DNA from: a virus
Length of the DNA stretch: 64,000 nucleotides
Virus record (IMG/VR): IMGVR_UViG_3300021961_000024
Location: 1 to 64,000 of that record
Strand: one strand, 5' to 3'
In this document: in pieces, positions 42,944 through 51,275 of the stretch
How the letters are laid out: the number at the start of each line of letters is the position of its first letter
Numbering within the stretch: position 1 is the stretch's first letter
Made by a program: the position numbers and the translations under genes
Notes under the pieces: model-generated
What the model was told of the DNA's origin: nothing
The model's database searches: none
Seen by the model: only the letters and a program-made list of their open reading frames with translations

Positions 42944-43881
42944 TGTCTTATATTTTAGCTCACGGGTGTAGTTATACTAATAAAAATTATAAACCCTATG
43001 TAGATCCAGATGTTATAATTGATTTTTTATTTTGGCCAGAACTTCTTGGGATAGATTTAAATTGTGATGTAGTCAACTTGGGATCTAATGGCCATGGTAA
43101 TCATAGAATTTGCATGGAAACAGTAGATTATTTATTTGCAGCTAAAGAAAAACCAAAAGCTGTATTTGTATTACTATCTGGCTGGGATAGGCATCATATT
43201 TTAGGAGCAGTAAATTTTAACCCTACTAATGAATTAACATCACTTTATGCAAAAATTGAGGAAAATAAGATAACACATGATCAAATAGAATTAAGAAATG
43301 TTATTAAAGGTATGGAAAATTATGATCCTTCTATTAAAGAAAGTGATCATATAAAGCATTTAAAACTAAAACTTGCATTTACAAAATATCAAATAGAAGC
43401 CAACCGGCATAGTATGAAGCCGGAAACTATTATAAGTTCTAATCTAAGACCTGTTGAATACTTATATATGATTTGTGATTCTATGAATATTCCTCTTTTT
43501 ATAATGCAAGGGTTAACCCCTACTGGATTTTACGCAATTGAAAATAGAATACCAGATTATATTAAAAAATTACAATCGGAAGGCAAAATCAACGGTTTGA
43601 ACCTTTTTAATTATAAACTTTTTCACAAAGCTTTAATGGGTAATCAATATTTTAATAATATAGATGATAGAGAAGATAGACCAATCGGATGGCCATTTTT
43701 TCCAGAGTTAGGGGGATATTATCTAGATCATATTATAAGTCGTTTAGAGAAAGATAATAATTATACTTATGAAACAACACCATATAGGATATCGCTTTTA
43801 GATAGGCATCCTAATGGAAATGGTCAAATGTTAATTAAAAAATACTTTCTTAAAGAATATAGGGATAGAATAAATGAATGA
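42943..43881 (+). CDS. SGNH hydrolase/acyltransferase-like protein A
   Basis: A 312-aa protein. The N-terminus ILAHGCSYT carries the block I Ser (S10), NLGSNGHGNHRI is a block II/III-like Gly-Asn loop, and LLDRHPNGNGQ near the C-terminus gives the Asp-x-His dyad (D287, H289). The family removes or adds acyl groups on sugars. The gene is more AT-rich than its neighbours. Paralog of the next gene. Confidence 0.65.
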   Translation: MSYILAHGCSYTNKNYKPYVDPDVIIDFLFWPELLGIDLNCDVVNLGSNGHGNHRICMETVDYLFAAKEKPKAVFVLLSGWDRHHILGAVNFNPTNELTSLYAKIEENKITHDQIELRNVIKGMENYDPSIKESDHIKHLKLKLAFTKYQIEANRHSMKPETIISSNLRPVEYLYMICDSMNIPLFIMQGLTPTGFYAIENRIPDYIKKLQSEGKINGLNLFNYKLFHKALMGNQYFNNIDDREDRPIGWPFFPELGGYYLDHIISRLEKDNNYTYETTPYRISLLDRHPNGNGQMLIKKYFLKEYRDRINE

Positions 43882-44764
43882 TTATATTCTTTGCGGAGGC
43901 TGCAGTTTCACGGCTGATCAATATGATTTTCCAGTGTGGCCCGCATTAGTAGGAAAACATTACAATATAAGAGTTAATAATGTGGGAGTAGGTGGAGGAG
44001 CTAACGATTCCCAATTTGATAAAATTATAGATGTTCTAATAAAGAAAAAAAATAATAAACCCAAGCATTTATTATATGCAATGACGGAATTTTATAGATT
44101 TTATGCGCAATTTCCAGAAGATGAAAATTTTAGAGTTTTTTCTTCTTCGAATCAAATGTCCTACGATCAATTTGTTCAGTTTTCAATGGAAAACGGATAT
44201 CCAGATCCTAATCAGAGTGCTGAAGATTATAATATAAGAAGATATATCATAGATTTGGGTCTTCAAATTTATTTTGATACCAGACTCTTTATAGATTATA
44301 ACTTTAAACTATTAATTAGATTAATAGATACCTGTGAACTTTTAAATATTCCTATTACAGTGGGTCTTGCGTTTGCTCCCCACGCTTCAGGTGTAACACT
44401 TCCTTCACCAACATCAGTTGACGGAAAATTCAGCTTTGACAGATACCAAGGAATTAGGTATGCAAAATATATATCGCAAGTCAGAAATTTCGATTTAAAA
44501 GATCCTTATATGGTAGACAGAGATAATTTTAACACAGAATTTTTAAAAAATCCATATTTTAAAAAGATAGATCAAGACCCTAAATATTACTCTAAGATTA
44601 TCGGATGGCCATTTATAGAAACCTTTGGCGGTCATGTTTTAACAAATTGGAACTGGGATGAGCATGATAAACATGTTATATCGCCAACGGATGGGCACCC
44701 AAATAAATTAGGTCAAGAATTTATGGCTGAACATTTTATCAAACATATAGGATCAACTCTATGA
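43874..44764 (+). CDS. SGNH hydrolase/acyltransferase-like protein B
   Basis: A 296-aa protein with the same architecture as its neighbour: LCGGCSFTAD (S11), NNVGVGGGANDSQFD, and SPTDGHPNKLGQEF (D273, H275). It lacks a signal peptide, so it should act on a cytoplasmic precursor rather than on exported polysaccharide. It overlaps the preceding gene by eight bp and the 39-aa peptide by four. Confidence 0.68.
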   Translation: MNDYILCGGCSFTADQYDFPVWPALVGKHYNIRVNNVGVGGGANDSQFDKIIDVLIKKKNNKPKHLLYAMTEFYRFYAQFPEDENFRVFSSSNQMSYDQFVQFSMENGYPDPNQSAEDYNIRRYIIDLGLQIYFDTRLFIDYNFKLLIRLIDTCELLNIPITVGLAFAPHASGVTLPSPTSVDGKFSFDRYQGIRYAKYISQVRNFDLKDPYMVDRDNFNTEFLKNPYFKKIDQDPKYYSKIIGWPFIETFGGHVLTNWNWDEHDKHVISPTDGHPNKLGQEFMAEHFIKHIGSTL

Positions 44765-44880
44765 AAATAAAAAAACTAAGAATTTGGAAATATAGAATCC
44801 TACTGTTTTTAAGTAGATTCCGCAAAAAGGAACCGGATCGAACTTATAATTTTATTTACGAAGACGATTTAGACGAATAA
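44761..44880 (+). CDS. 39-aa basic/acidic peptide upstream of a radical-SAM-SPASM gene
   Basis: A short ORF starting MKIKKLRIWKYRILLFLSRF, with an acidic end (YEDDLDE). The first half is basic and amphipathic, possibly membrane-binding; no cysteines. The ATGA overlap with the SGNH gene and a position 10 bp ahead of a radical SAM gene support expression. It is a candidate substrate peptide or small membrane adaptor; neither is proven. Confidence 0.5.
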   Translation: MKIKKLRIWKYRILLFLSRFRKKEPDRTYNFIYEDDLDE

Positions 44881-44890
44881 GGAACCCACT

Positions 44891-45850
44891 ATGTTGCCGA
44901 TTAAAAAGGCAGTAATTGAAGTATGTGGATCATGCAACTATTCATGTAAGTTTTGTCCACAGTCATTAGAAATGGGTGGTAGAGAATCCCCATTTAAACG
45001 AATGATGAACTTCGATTTGTTTTGTAATACTCTCGATCAGTTAAAAGATAGTGAGGTAGAAGAAATCTATCTCGAAGGTTCTGGTGAGCCGACTATGAAT
45101 AAAAGACTTGCCGATTATGTTCAGGCTGGTACTGATCGTGGATTCCGAATGTGTTTTATTACGAATGGCTTTTGGTTTAAAGATGATCTAATGAAACGAG
45201 TAGTAGATGCAGGATTGCATTTCGCTCGTATTTCTGTTACTGGTTATAATCCAGAACTTTATCACAAGTGGATGAGCAAAGACGCTTTTTATGAAGTTAT
45301 GGATAACGCTAATGCCGCTATTGAATATGGAGGCGCAGGTAAAATTGGATCTTATCATCTTATACTAGATAATAATCAAGCAGAGTTTGAATCCCAGGAA
45401 TATCAGAATAATTGGATTAATCATGTTCCCGGTATTAAGTCTTCAATTTGGAAAATGCACAATTGGTCCGGGGTGTATGATGAGATTAACTGGAGAAAGA
45501 AACCAGAGAAAAGATCTTGCGGTAGACCATTTTCTCCTGACCTAATTGTTCGCGCGGGCGGGAATGATGGTAAACAAGGTGCCGTGGTTCCTTGCTGTAT
45601 GGTATTGGGACAAGATAGCAAAGGCGTCTTAGGTCATTTATCAGATCAAACCATAGAAGAGGTTTGGAACGGGGATAAATATCAATGGCTAAGACAAATG
45701 CATAGAGACCATCGCTTTGATGAAATCGACTTTTGCAAAAACTGTGATATGTTATATGACGCGCCAGAAGCATTGGTTTGGTCTAACTTTGAAACAAGTT
45801 ATGACAAATTAACTGGAGGGGCTTTCAGTATGAAAGAGTTTAGAATATGA
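44891..45850 (+). CDS. Radical SAM enzyme with intact SPASM domain
   Basis: A 319-aa protein. The barrel begins CGSCNYSCKFCPQ (C15, C19, C22), with EGSGEPTMNK as the SAM-contact segment. The C-terminal SPASM part holds C211 (SCGRPF), C236-C237 (VVPCCMVLGQDSK), LGHLSDQTIEEVWNGDKY and C283/C286 (DFCKNC). SPASM enzymes mature peptides or modify sugars with auxiliary Fe-S clusters. ATG follows AAGGAACC. Confidence 0.88.
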   Translation: MLPIKKAVIEVCGSCNYSCKFCPQSLEMGGRESPFKRMMNFDLFCNTLDQLKDSEVEEIYLEGSGEPTMNKRLADYVQAGTDRGFRMCFITNGFWFKDDLMKRVVDAGLHFARISVTGYNPELYHKWMSKDAFYEVMDNANAAIEYGGAGKIGSYHLILDNNQAEFESQEYQNNWINHVPGIKSSIWKMHNWSGVYDEINWRKKPEKRSCGRPFSPDLIVRAGGNDGKQGAVVPCCMVLGQDSKGVLGHLSDQTIEEVWNGDKYQWLRQMHRDHRFDEIDFCKNCDMLYDAPEALVWSNFETSYDKLTGGAFSMKEFRI

Positions 45851-47415
45851 AAATATTAATGGCTTATCCAAATCTTCCCATGATGCTAAGTCCACCTTTA
45901 TCAGTAGCATACTTTACTGATATTTGCGACAGGGAAGAAGTTGAATTTCAGCTATTCGAAACATCAACATATGATGACGCAAGCTTTGCAGATGCCCAGA
46001 CTCGTAAAGAACAGTTGGGTGCCGGTAGAGCTATGGTTGATTACGAAGACGCCTTTGAAATGTTAAAGCCTACACAAGAAATGATTCCTGATTTTGTGAA
46101 AAAGGTCAATGAATATAAACCGGACTTAATTCTATTATCCATCGTCGAGGATACTTACTTTGATGGTATGAAAATGTTAGAATCGGTTAACCACCTAAAT
46201 ATTCCTCATATTGTGGGCGGCGTATTTCCTATTAATGCACCTGATCTTGTTATTGCCAATCCACTAGTAAAAGTTATGTGTCGATATGAGGGCGAATATG
46301 TCGTAAGAGATGTTATTCGTAAAATGAAGGGCGGCGAATCTATTCAGGATGTAAAGGGATTGTGGATTAAAAATGAAGATGGCACAATATTAAAAAATCC
46401 TCCACAGCCTCTAGTAGACTTGTCCGAGTACTATACTAATTACAGATTGTTTAGTGAAAAAAGATTCTATAGACCTATAGGAGGAAAAGTTAGACGAACA
46501 CTACAATTAGAAACTTATAGGGGCTGTCCATATAGCTGTACATATTGCAATTCTCCTACTACTCGTGATATGGATAAAAAATTTGTAAGAAGAGATTCTT
46601 TAGATTCTGTTAAAAGAAAAATAGAAAGAACTATTAAAGATAATAATCCTCAATTCTGGTTTATCTTAGATGATTCGTTTACTGCTAGGCCAAAAAGGGA
46701 ATTGTTTCCTCTTTTAGATATTTTAAAAGATGCTGGTATTCCCTGGTGGTGTAATACTAGATTTGACGATATTGATGAAGAGATTCTTGCCGCAATGAAA
46801 GAGGGACATTGTGAAAGAATCCAGTTCGGTTTAGAAAGCGGTAATGAGTATTATCGTATTAATTATCTAAAAAGAAATGTGAGACAAGAAGTATATTATA
46901 AAAAGGCAGAAATCATGAATGCTTCTGGTATTCCTTATGGTATGAATGTTATTATTGGTTTACCTCTAGAAACCAGATCTATGGTAATGGATACTGCTAG
47001 ACTCTGTAAAGATATCGGAGGATATGATGGATTGGGCGTTTCTTTATTTGTTCCATATCATGGTACTGGTCTAAGGAAAGTAGCACTAGAGCATGGATTT
47101 ATTAAAGAGGATCAGATTGGTAGCAACGGGGGATTCCAGGGGTTACCATTTATGAGAATGCCGAAACCCTATTTGCAGTTGGATGAAATGCAGGATCTTA
47201 CTGAGAAATTTAAATATTACGCATATTTTAAAGAAAGTATGTGGCCAGAGATCGACGCTGCAAAAGATCTTTCTAAATACGAAAAAATATACCAAGAGGA
47301 ATTCTTTTCTAGTCCCATTGCTCAATATGGTGATGAACACGTAGCCTCTCGTAAAAAGAGTAAATGGGCATGTGAAGCAGACGAATATATGGACTTTAGG
47401 CAATATGCATGTTGA
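45847..47415 (+). CDS. Radical SAM protein with B12-binding-like N-terminal domain
   Basis: A 522-aa protein. Residues 1-165 have the Rossmann layout of B12-binding radical SAM enzymes (KILMAYPNLPMMLSPPLSVAY; PDLILLSIVEDTYFDG; HIVGGVFP), but no D-x-H-x-x-G, so cobalamin would bind base-off or not at all. The barrel starts YRGCPYSCTYCNSP (C227, C231, C234), and IQFGLESG and GMNVIIGLPLET are typical of this class. Many such enzymes are methylases or ring-forming enzymes. It is coupled to both neighbours. Confidence 0.82.
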   Translation: MKILMAYPNLPMMLSPPLSVAYFTDICDREEVEFQLFETSTYDDASFADAQTRKEQLGAGRAMVDYEDAFEMLKPTQEMIPDFVKKVNEYKPDLILLSIVEDTYFDGMKMLESVNHLNIPHIVGGVFPINAPDLVIANPLVKVMCRYEGEYVVRDVIRKMKGGESIQDVKGLWIKNEDGTILKNPPQPLVDLSEYYTNYRLFSEKRFYRPIGGKVRRTLQLETYRGCPYSCTYCNSPTTRDMDKKFVRRDSLDSVKRKIERTIKDNNPQFWFILDDSFTARPKRELFPLLDILKDAGIPWWCNTRFDDIDEEILAAMKEGHCERIQFGLESGNEYYRINYLKRNVRQEVYYKKAEIMNASGIPYGMNVIIGLPLETRSMVMDTARLCKDIGGYDGLGVSLFVPYHGTGLRKVALEHGFIKEDQIGSNGGFQGLPFMRMPKPYLQLDEMQDLTEKFKYYAYFKESMWPEIDAAKDLSKYEKIYQEEFFSSPIAQYGDEHVASRKKSKWACEADEYMDFRQYAC

Positions 47416-48388
47416 ACATTTAAAAACCATTTATATTAATTGTGAATCTGATGGGAAAAGAGCAGAATTAGGCCAGAGTTATATCGTAAGATTTGATCGG
47501 CATTCTATCCACACAGTGGTAACTCAAGTATCTAAAATAGGAAAAATGTTTTGTGATGCGCATCTTATGCAGCAAGATGGACTAATGCGATCGACAGATA
47601 TAGTTAATATAGTCTTATTATTAACCCCCGCTTGTTTTTGGAATATCTATGGGCATAAAGATAGCGAATCATCTGTGGATCGAATCTATTGGATGATTAA
47701 CAATTTTAAACTTCCAAATATAGGAATGAGAATATCTGTCTATACCGGTGAGGAGATGGATATTAACATTGATGGAACATTTAGTCTGTTTTGGTTATGG
47801 CCGACAAAAGAACAATGGAATAAAAATAATACAGAAAACTATATCACATTTCAAAAACCCGAAGCAAATCCTAATAAAGTTTCTTGGAATAGAATTAATA
47901 TAAAAAAATGTATTAATACAATCGAGACTTATGCTTCGGAAAAAAATTTAGACATTAAATATCTAGATTATACACAAAAATATGAAGATGTGTATAGAAC
48001 TCTTTTAAAAGCAAAAGCACATTTTTCTTATACCGGTTCTTTTTATTCTTTGGCGCCGCACATAGGTATTCCTACTATTGGGATAGGTAGACCAGCAAAA
48101 GATCATTCTATTCTTTATCGTAATCCGTTTGCAGATACTATGGACTTATCTGAAAGATATATGGATATTAAAAATCATCTATATGGTAGAACAATATCTG
48201 ATAGTGGAAGAGTACAACATCTTTTTCCGGATGGAAAACTTTACAATTATCCAGTCATTAGTATGATAGATACAAATAGCCCAGATCATATTAAAGAAAT
48301 TATAGACAATCTTGATCGTTTATCTAGATTTTCAATAGAATGCCCCTCAACGGATTCTTATCTGTTAAATCATCCTAGGGATAAATAA
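47405..48388 (+). CDS. Putative transferase of GT-B-like type, paralog of 39424
   Basis: A 327-aa protein from ATG 47405, inside the end of the radical-SAM gene. It shares GQSYIVRFDRHS, WPTKEQWN (39424 has HTKKQWD) and KAHFSYTGSFYSLAPHIGIPTIGIGR with the 39424 protein, so the two are duplicates that diverged. The Gly-rich C-terminal loop hints at a GT-B nucleotide-sugar site. Function inferred only. Confidence 0.5.
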   Translation: MHVEHLKTIYINCESDGKRAELGQSYIVRFDRHSIHTVVTQVSKIGKMFCDAHLMQQDGLMRSTDIVNIVLLLTPACFWNIYGHKDSESSVDRIYWMINNFKLPNIGMRISVYTGEEMDINIDGTFSLFWLWPTKEQWNKNNTENYITFQKPEANPNKVSWNRINIKKCINTIETYASEKNLDIKYLDYTQKYEDVYRTLLKAKAHFSYTGSFYSLAPHIGIPTIGIGRPAKDHSILYRNPFADTMDLSERYMDIKNHLYGRTISDSGRVQHLFPDGKLYNYPVISMIDTNSPDHIKEIIDNLDRLSRFSIECPSTDSYLLNHPRDK

Positions 48389-48389
48389 A

Positions 48390-48911
48390 ATGAAAGTTAA
48401 TAAACCGTGGGAATACTATTATACCGATAACTTTCTTCCGGAAGATCAATATAACTCTTTGTTGGATCAATGTAAATCCCTTTTTAAAGATAGTACGAAA
48501 GATGTAGACCGCTATATCTTGGATCATGATCCAACTCCGCAGATTAAGAATTACATGAACTACTTTAATGAAAAAAGAGGATATTATAACCTAGCTAAGT
48601 TTATACATTTAACTTCTACTAAAGCCAACTTTGTGCATCCTATGCACGTCGATTCTGAATTCAAGATTATGTCTGCGGTATTATATCTGGGGGAAGACAA
48701 TAATGGTACTCGGATTTATGCAGAAAAAGACGGTGAGGTTGTAGCAGAAGTTGACTGGAAGCCTAACAGATTATTCGTATTCTGCGGAAAGAACGATGTA
48801 ACTTGGCATGATTATACTAGCAAAGGCCAAAGATTTACCTATAACTATTTCGTTGTCGATCCATCCAAAATTGAAAATCCTGAATATAAATCCGGATTAG
48901 TAAAATTTTAA
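48390..48911 (+). CDS. 2-oxoglutarate/Fe(II) oxygenase (prolyl-hydroxylase-like)
   Basis: A 173-aa protein. HPMHVDSEFK has the iron-binding H86-x-D88, VTWHDYTSKGQRFTYNYF the distal His (H140) and the 2-oxoglutarate-binding Arg (R148). Residues about 66-155 form the double-stranded beta helix. Such enzymes hydroxylate proteins, sugars or nucleotides. Last gene of the cassette; a collagen-like fibre and other virion proteins downstream are possible targets. Confidence 0.82.
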   Translation: MKVNKPWEYYYTDNFLPEDQYNSLLDQCKSLFKDSTKDVDRYILDHDPTPQIKNYMNYFNEKRGYYNLAKFIHLTSTKANFVHPMHVDSEFKIMSAVLYLGEDNNGTRIYAEKDGEVVAEVDWKPNRLFVFCGKNDVTWHDYTSKGQRFTYNYFVVDPSKIENPEYKSGLVKF

Positions 48912-48923
48912 AATGTAAATTAT

Positions 48924-48931
48924 TATAAATA
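48924..48931 (+). promoter_or_regulatory. Consensus T4 late promoter (TATAAATA)
   Basis: A perfect TATAAATA in the 81-bp gap after the cassette, 62 bp before the next start at 48993. It restarts late transcription of the fibre genes. Confidence 0.72.
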
Positions 48932-48992
48932 ATACTAACATATGGAGCAGGGGCGTGATCGCGCGTCCGACAAAGAAATCGAAAGGTATTTC

Positions 48993-49346
48993 ATGGCCCA
49001 GTACGAAGAATTTACCATCGACCAAGGGTCTGATGTGGCAGTCGAAATACACTGCGTTGATAAGGATGGGTCTAAGAAAGACCTTACCGGATATTCAGTA
49101 TCCGCAAAGCTAAAGAAAACCTACACTAGTGATAGTGATGATACGGTTTCTTTTACGTCTATTATTTCTGTACCAGAAGAAGACGGAATCCTTACGATCT
49201 CTTTAAATAATACCCAAACTGATCTGCTTAAAGCGGGTCGGTACGTTTATGATGTGGAACTTTCATATCTTGACAGTGATGGAAATACTGTTATTGAAAG
49301 AATTTTGGAGGGTAGAGCCCAAGTCACTCCGTCAGTAACGAGGTGA
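48993..49346 (+). CDS. Small beta-rich virion protein (fibre or baseplate adaptor)
   Basis: A 117-aa protein from ATG 48993, which has GAAAGG seven bases upstream; the longer reading from 48942 lacks a good site. FTIDQGSDVAVEIHCVDKDGSKKDLTGYSVSAKLKK and LLKAGRYVYDVELSYLDSDGN are an Ig-like/BppU-N-type beta sandwich, common at the base of phage fibres. Confidence 0.65.
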   Translation: MAQYEEFTIDQGSDVAVEIHCVDKDGSKKDLTGYSVSAKLKKTYTSDSDDTVSFTSIISVPEEDGILTISLNNTQTDLLKAGRYVYDVELSYLDSDGNTVIERILEGRAQVTPSVTR

Positions 49347-49350
49347 TAGA

Positions 49351-49605
49351 ATGGCGATTACGGTAACTAGCAACCAAACACTAGTTCAAAGAGTTGTACC
49401 AGACCAAACTACTATTGTAAAAACAATTAAGGTTGGTACTCCAATTCGGAGAGTAAATGCTGCGGGTGCTGGCATTGAAACACTTGGTGATGTAGATACG
49501 ACAAGTAAAATTAACGGAAGCATTTTAATATATAATTCTTCAACTAGTAAGTGGACAGCTTCTAACGATTTAGAAAATCAAAATATTAACGGAGGAAGCT
49601 ACTAA
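49351..49605 (+). CDS. Small fibre-associated protein
   Basis: An 84-aa protein (MAITVTSNQTLVQRVVPDQT...). The end, LIYNSSTSKWTASNDLENQNINGGSY, has the same GG[ST]Y terminus as the next fibre (DGGTY). Beta-rich, no other motif. Its stop TAA overlaps the next ATG. Confidence 0.55.
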   Translation: MAITVTSNQTLVQRVVPDQTTIVKTIKVGTPIRRVNAAGAGIETLGDVDTTSKINGSILIYNSSTSKWTASNDLENQNINGGSY

Positions 49606-51203
49606 TGGCGTCCATTATTAGGATTAAAAGGTCTACCGGTACCGCTGCGCCAGGAACGCTTAAAACCGGTGAATTAGCATACTCAGCCGGTACCGGTACA
49701 TCAGCTAACTTCGGTGATCGCTTATTCTTTGGTAAAGGCGATGATGGTTCGGGTAACGCAACAACCGTAGAAGTTATCGGTGGTGCCTATTTCGCAAATC
49801 TTGCGGATCATACACCCGGTACTCTTACTGCCAACAGTGCTATTATCACAGATGGTAGTAGCAAGATTGATCAGTTAATTGTTGATAACGTCGATATTAA
49901 TGGTAATACCATTAGTACTACTTCTGGTGATTTAATTCTTAATCCTACTGGCGATATTGATGCTAGCAGCAATCAGATTAAGAATCTTGCAACTCCAACC
50001 CTTTCTACAGATGCTGCTACAAAGGCTTATGTTGATGCGGTTTCAGGTGCATCATATTTTACAGTAAATGGTGACACGGGTTCAGACACCGTTAATCTAG
50101 CGGATTCGGCCGTTACAATTACTGGCGGAACTGGTCTATCATCTGCCGTAACAAATAATACTGTTACAATTAATCTTGATAATACTTCAGTTTCTCCAGG
50201 TTCATACGGTTCTGCAACTGCTATTCCAACATTTACGGTTGATCAACAGGGTCGTTTAACTGCTGCAAGTACTGTTAGCGTTGCTACTACACTTAACCTT
50301 GCAGGCGAGACTGGTACTGGTTCAGTATCAATCCTTGATTCTGATTTAACTATCGCAGCTGGCGAAGGTATTAATACAGTTGCTTCAGGCACAACTATTA
50401 CCATTTCAGGTGAAGATGCAACTACCTCTAATAAAGGTATTGCAAGCTTCGAAGATAGCGACTTTATTGTAACTGCCGGTCATGTTAGAATTAAAGAAGG
50501 CGGTGTTTCGAATGCACAGCTTGCTAATTCTACTATCACCTTAGGTTCTTCTACCCTAACCCTAGGTGCAGCGACAACTGATGTTGACGGATTAACTTCT
50601 CTTATCGTTGATGATATCAAGATCGACGGAAGTGTTATTTCTAACCTTTCAGCTTCTAATTCACTATACATTGACCCAGCTCCAGTTGGTGATTCTGCCG
50701 GTGGCTTTGCTGGTCAACTTGTTATTCGCGGTGATCTAGTTGTTCAAGGTAGTACCACAACTGTTAACTCGACAACAGTTTCTATCAACGATCTAAATCT
50801 AGTACTTGCTGATTCTGCTGCAAATGCTGCTGCTGCGGATGGTGCCGGTATTACGATCGGTGGTGCTGGCTACTCTGGCACTAAAGCTACCATTCTATAC
50901 GATGGCGCTACAGATCGTTGGGATCTCAATAAAGGTCTAGAGTTTGCTGATTCAATCGGTGGGACAAATACCGTTTATTTCTCTGGTACTAAACTTAGCC
51001 ATGCTACTTTGGATCTTATTGCTACTTCTCTATTCGAGGGCGAAGGCATTGATCTATCTTATAACGTCGGCTCTCGTACCTTTACTATTGCAGCCGAAGA
51101 TGCTTCGGTTACTAATAAGGGTGTTGCAAACTTTGACTCTGATCAGTTTACAGTTACCGGTGGTCTTGTTACTGTATCAGTTTTAGACGGCGGTACTTAC
51201 TAA
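49605..51203 (+). CDS. Tail fibre protein with Mtd_N-like start
   Basis: A 532-aa protein. IRIKRSTGTAAPGTLKTGELAYS...DRLFFGKG is like the N-terminal domain of major tropism determinant and related fibre proteins. The body is made of beta rungs (TDGSSKIDQLIVDNVDINGN, STTSGDLILNPTGDID, PTLSTDAATKAYVDAVSGA), including SSTLTLGAATTDVDGL repeats. Ends in VSVLDGGTY. A strong hairpin terminator follows. Confidence 0.78.
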   Translation: MASIIRIKRSTGTAAPGTLKTGELAYSAGTGTSANFGDRLFFGKGDDGSGNATTVEVIGGAYFANLADHTPGTLTANSAIITDGSSKIDQLIVDNVDINGNTISTTSGDLILNPTGDIDASSNQIKNLATPTLSTDAATKAYVDAVSGASYFTVNGDTGSDTVNLADSAVTITGGTGLSSAVTNNTVTINLDNTSVSPGSYGSATAIPTFTVDQQGRLTAASTVSVATTLNLAGETGTGSVSILDSDLTIAAGEGINTVASGTTITISGEDATTSNKGIASFEDSDFIVTAGHVRIKEGGVSNAQLANSTITLGSSTLTLGAATTDVDGLTSLIVDDIKIDGSVISNLSASNSLYIDPAPVGDSAGGFAGQLVIRGDLVVQGSTTTVNSTTVSINDLNLVLADSAANAAAADGAGITIGGAGYSGTKATILYDGATDRWDLNKGLEFADSIGGTNTVYFSGTKLSHATLDLIATSLFEGEGIDLSYNVGSRTFTIAAEDASVTNKGVANFDSDQFTVTGGLVTVSVLDGGTY

Positions 51204-51212
51204 TATATAAAC

Positions 51213-51240
51213 AGTCTGGGATATTTTTATATCCCAGACT
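51213..51240 (+). terminator. Strong hairpin (12-bp stem, T4 loop)
   Basis: AGTCTGGGATAT (51213-51224) and ATATCCCAGACT (51229-51240) pair perfectly round a TTTT loop, followed by TTAAAC and soon T6. It separates the 532-aa fibre from the 1498-aa fibre. The T-run directly behind the stem is short, so it may act partly, or as an mRNA 3'-end stabiliser. Confidence 0.75.
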
Positions 51241-51275
51241 TTAAACTAATACCTTTTTTAAGGAAGATATAATAA

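Noticed and set aside
48380-48387. GATAAATA before the oxygenase gene
   Set aside because: Only three bases from the ATG and formed by the preceding stop region, so it cannot serve that gene.
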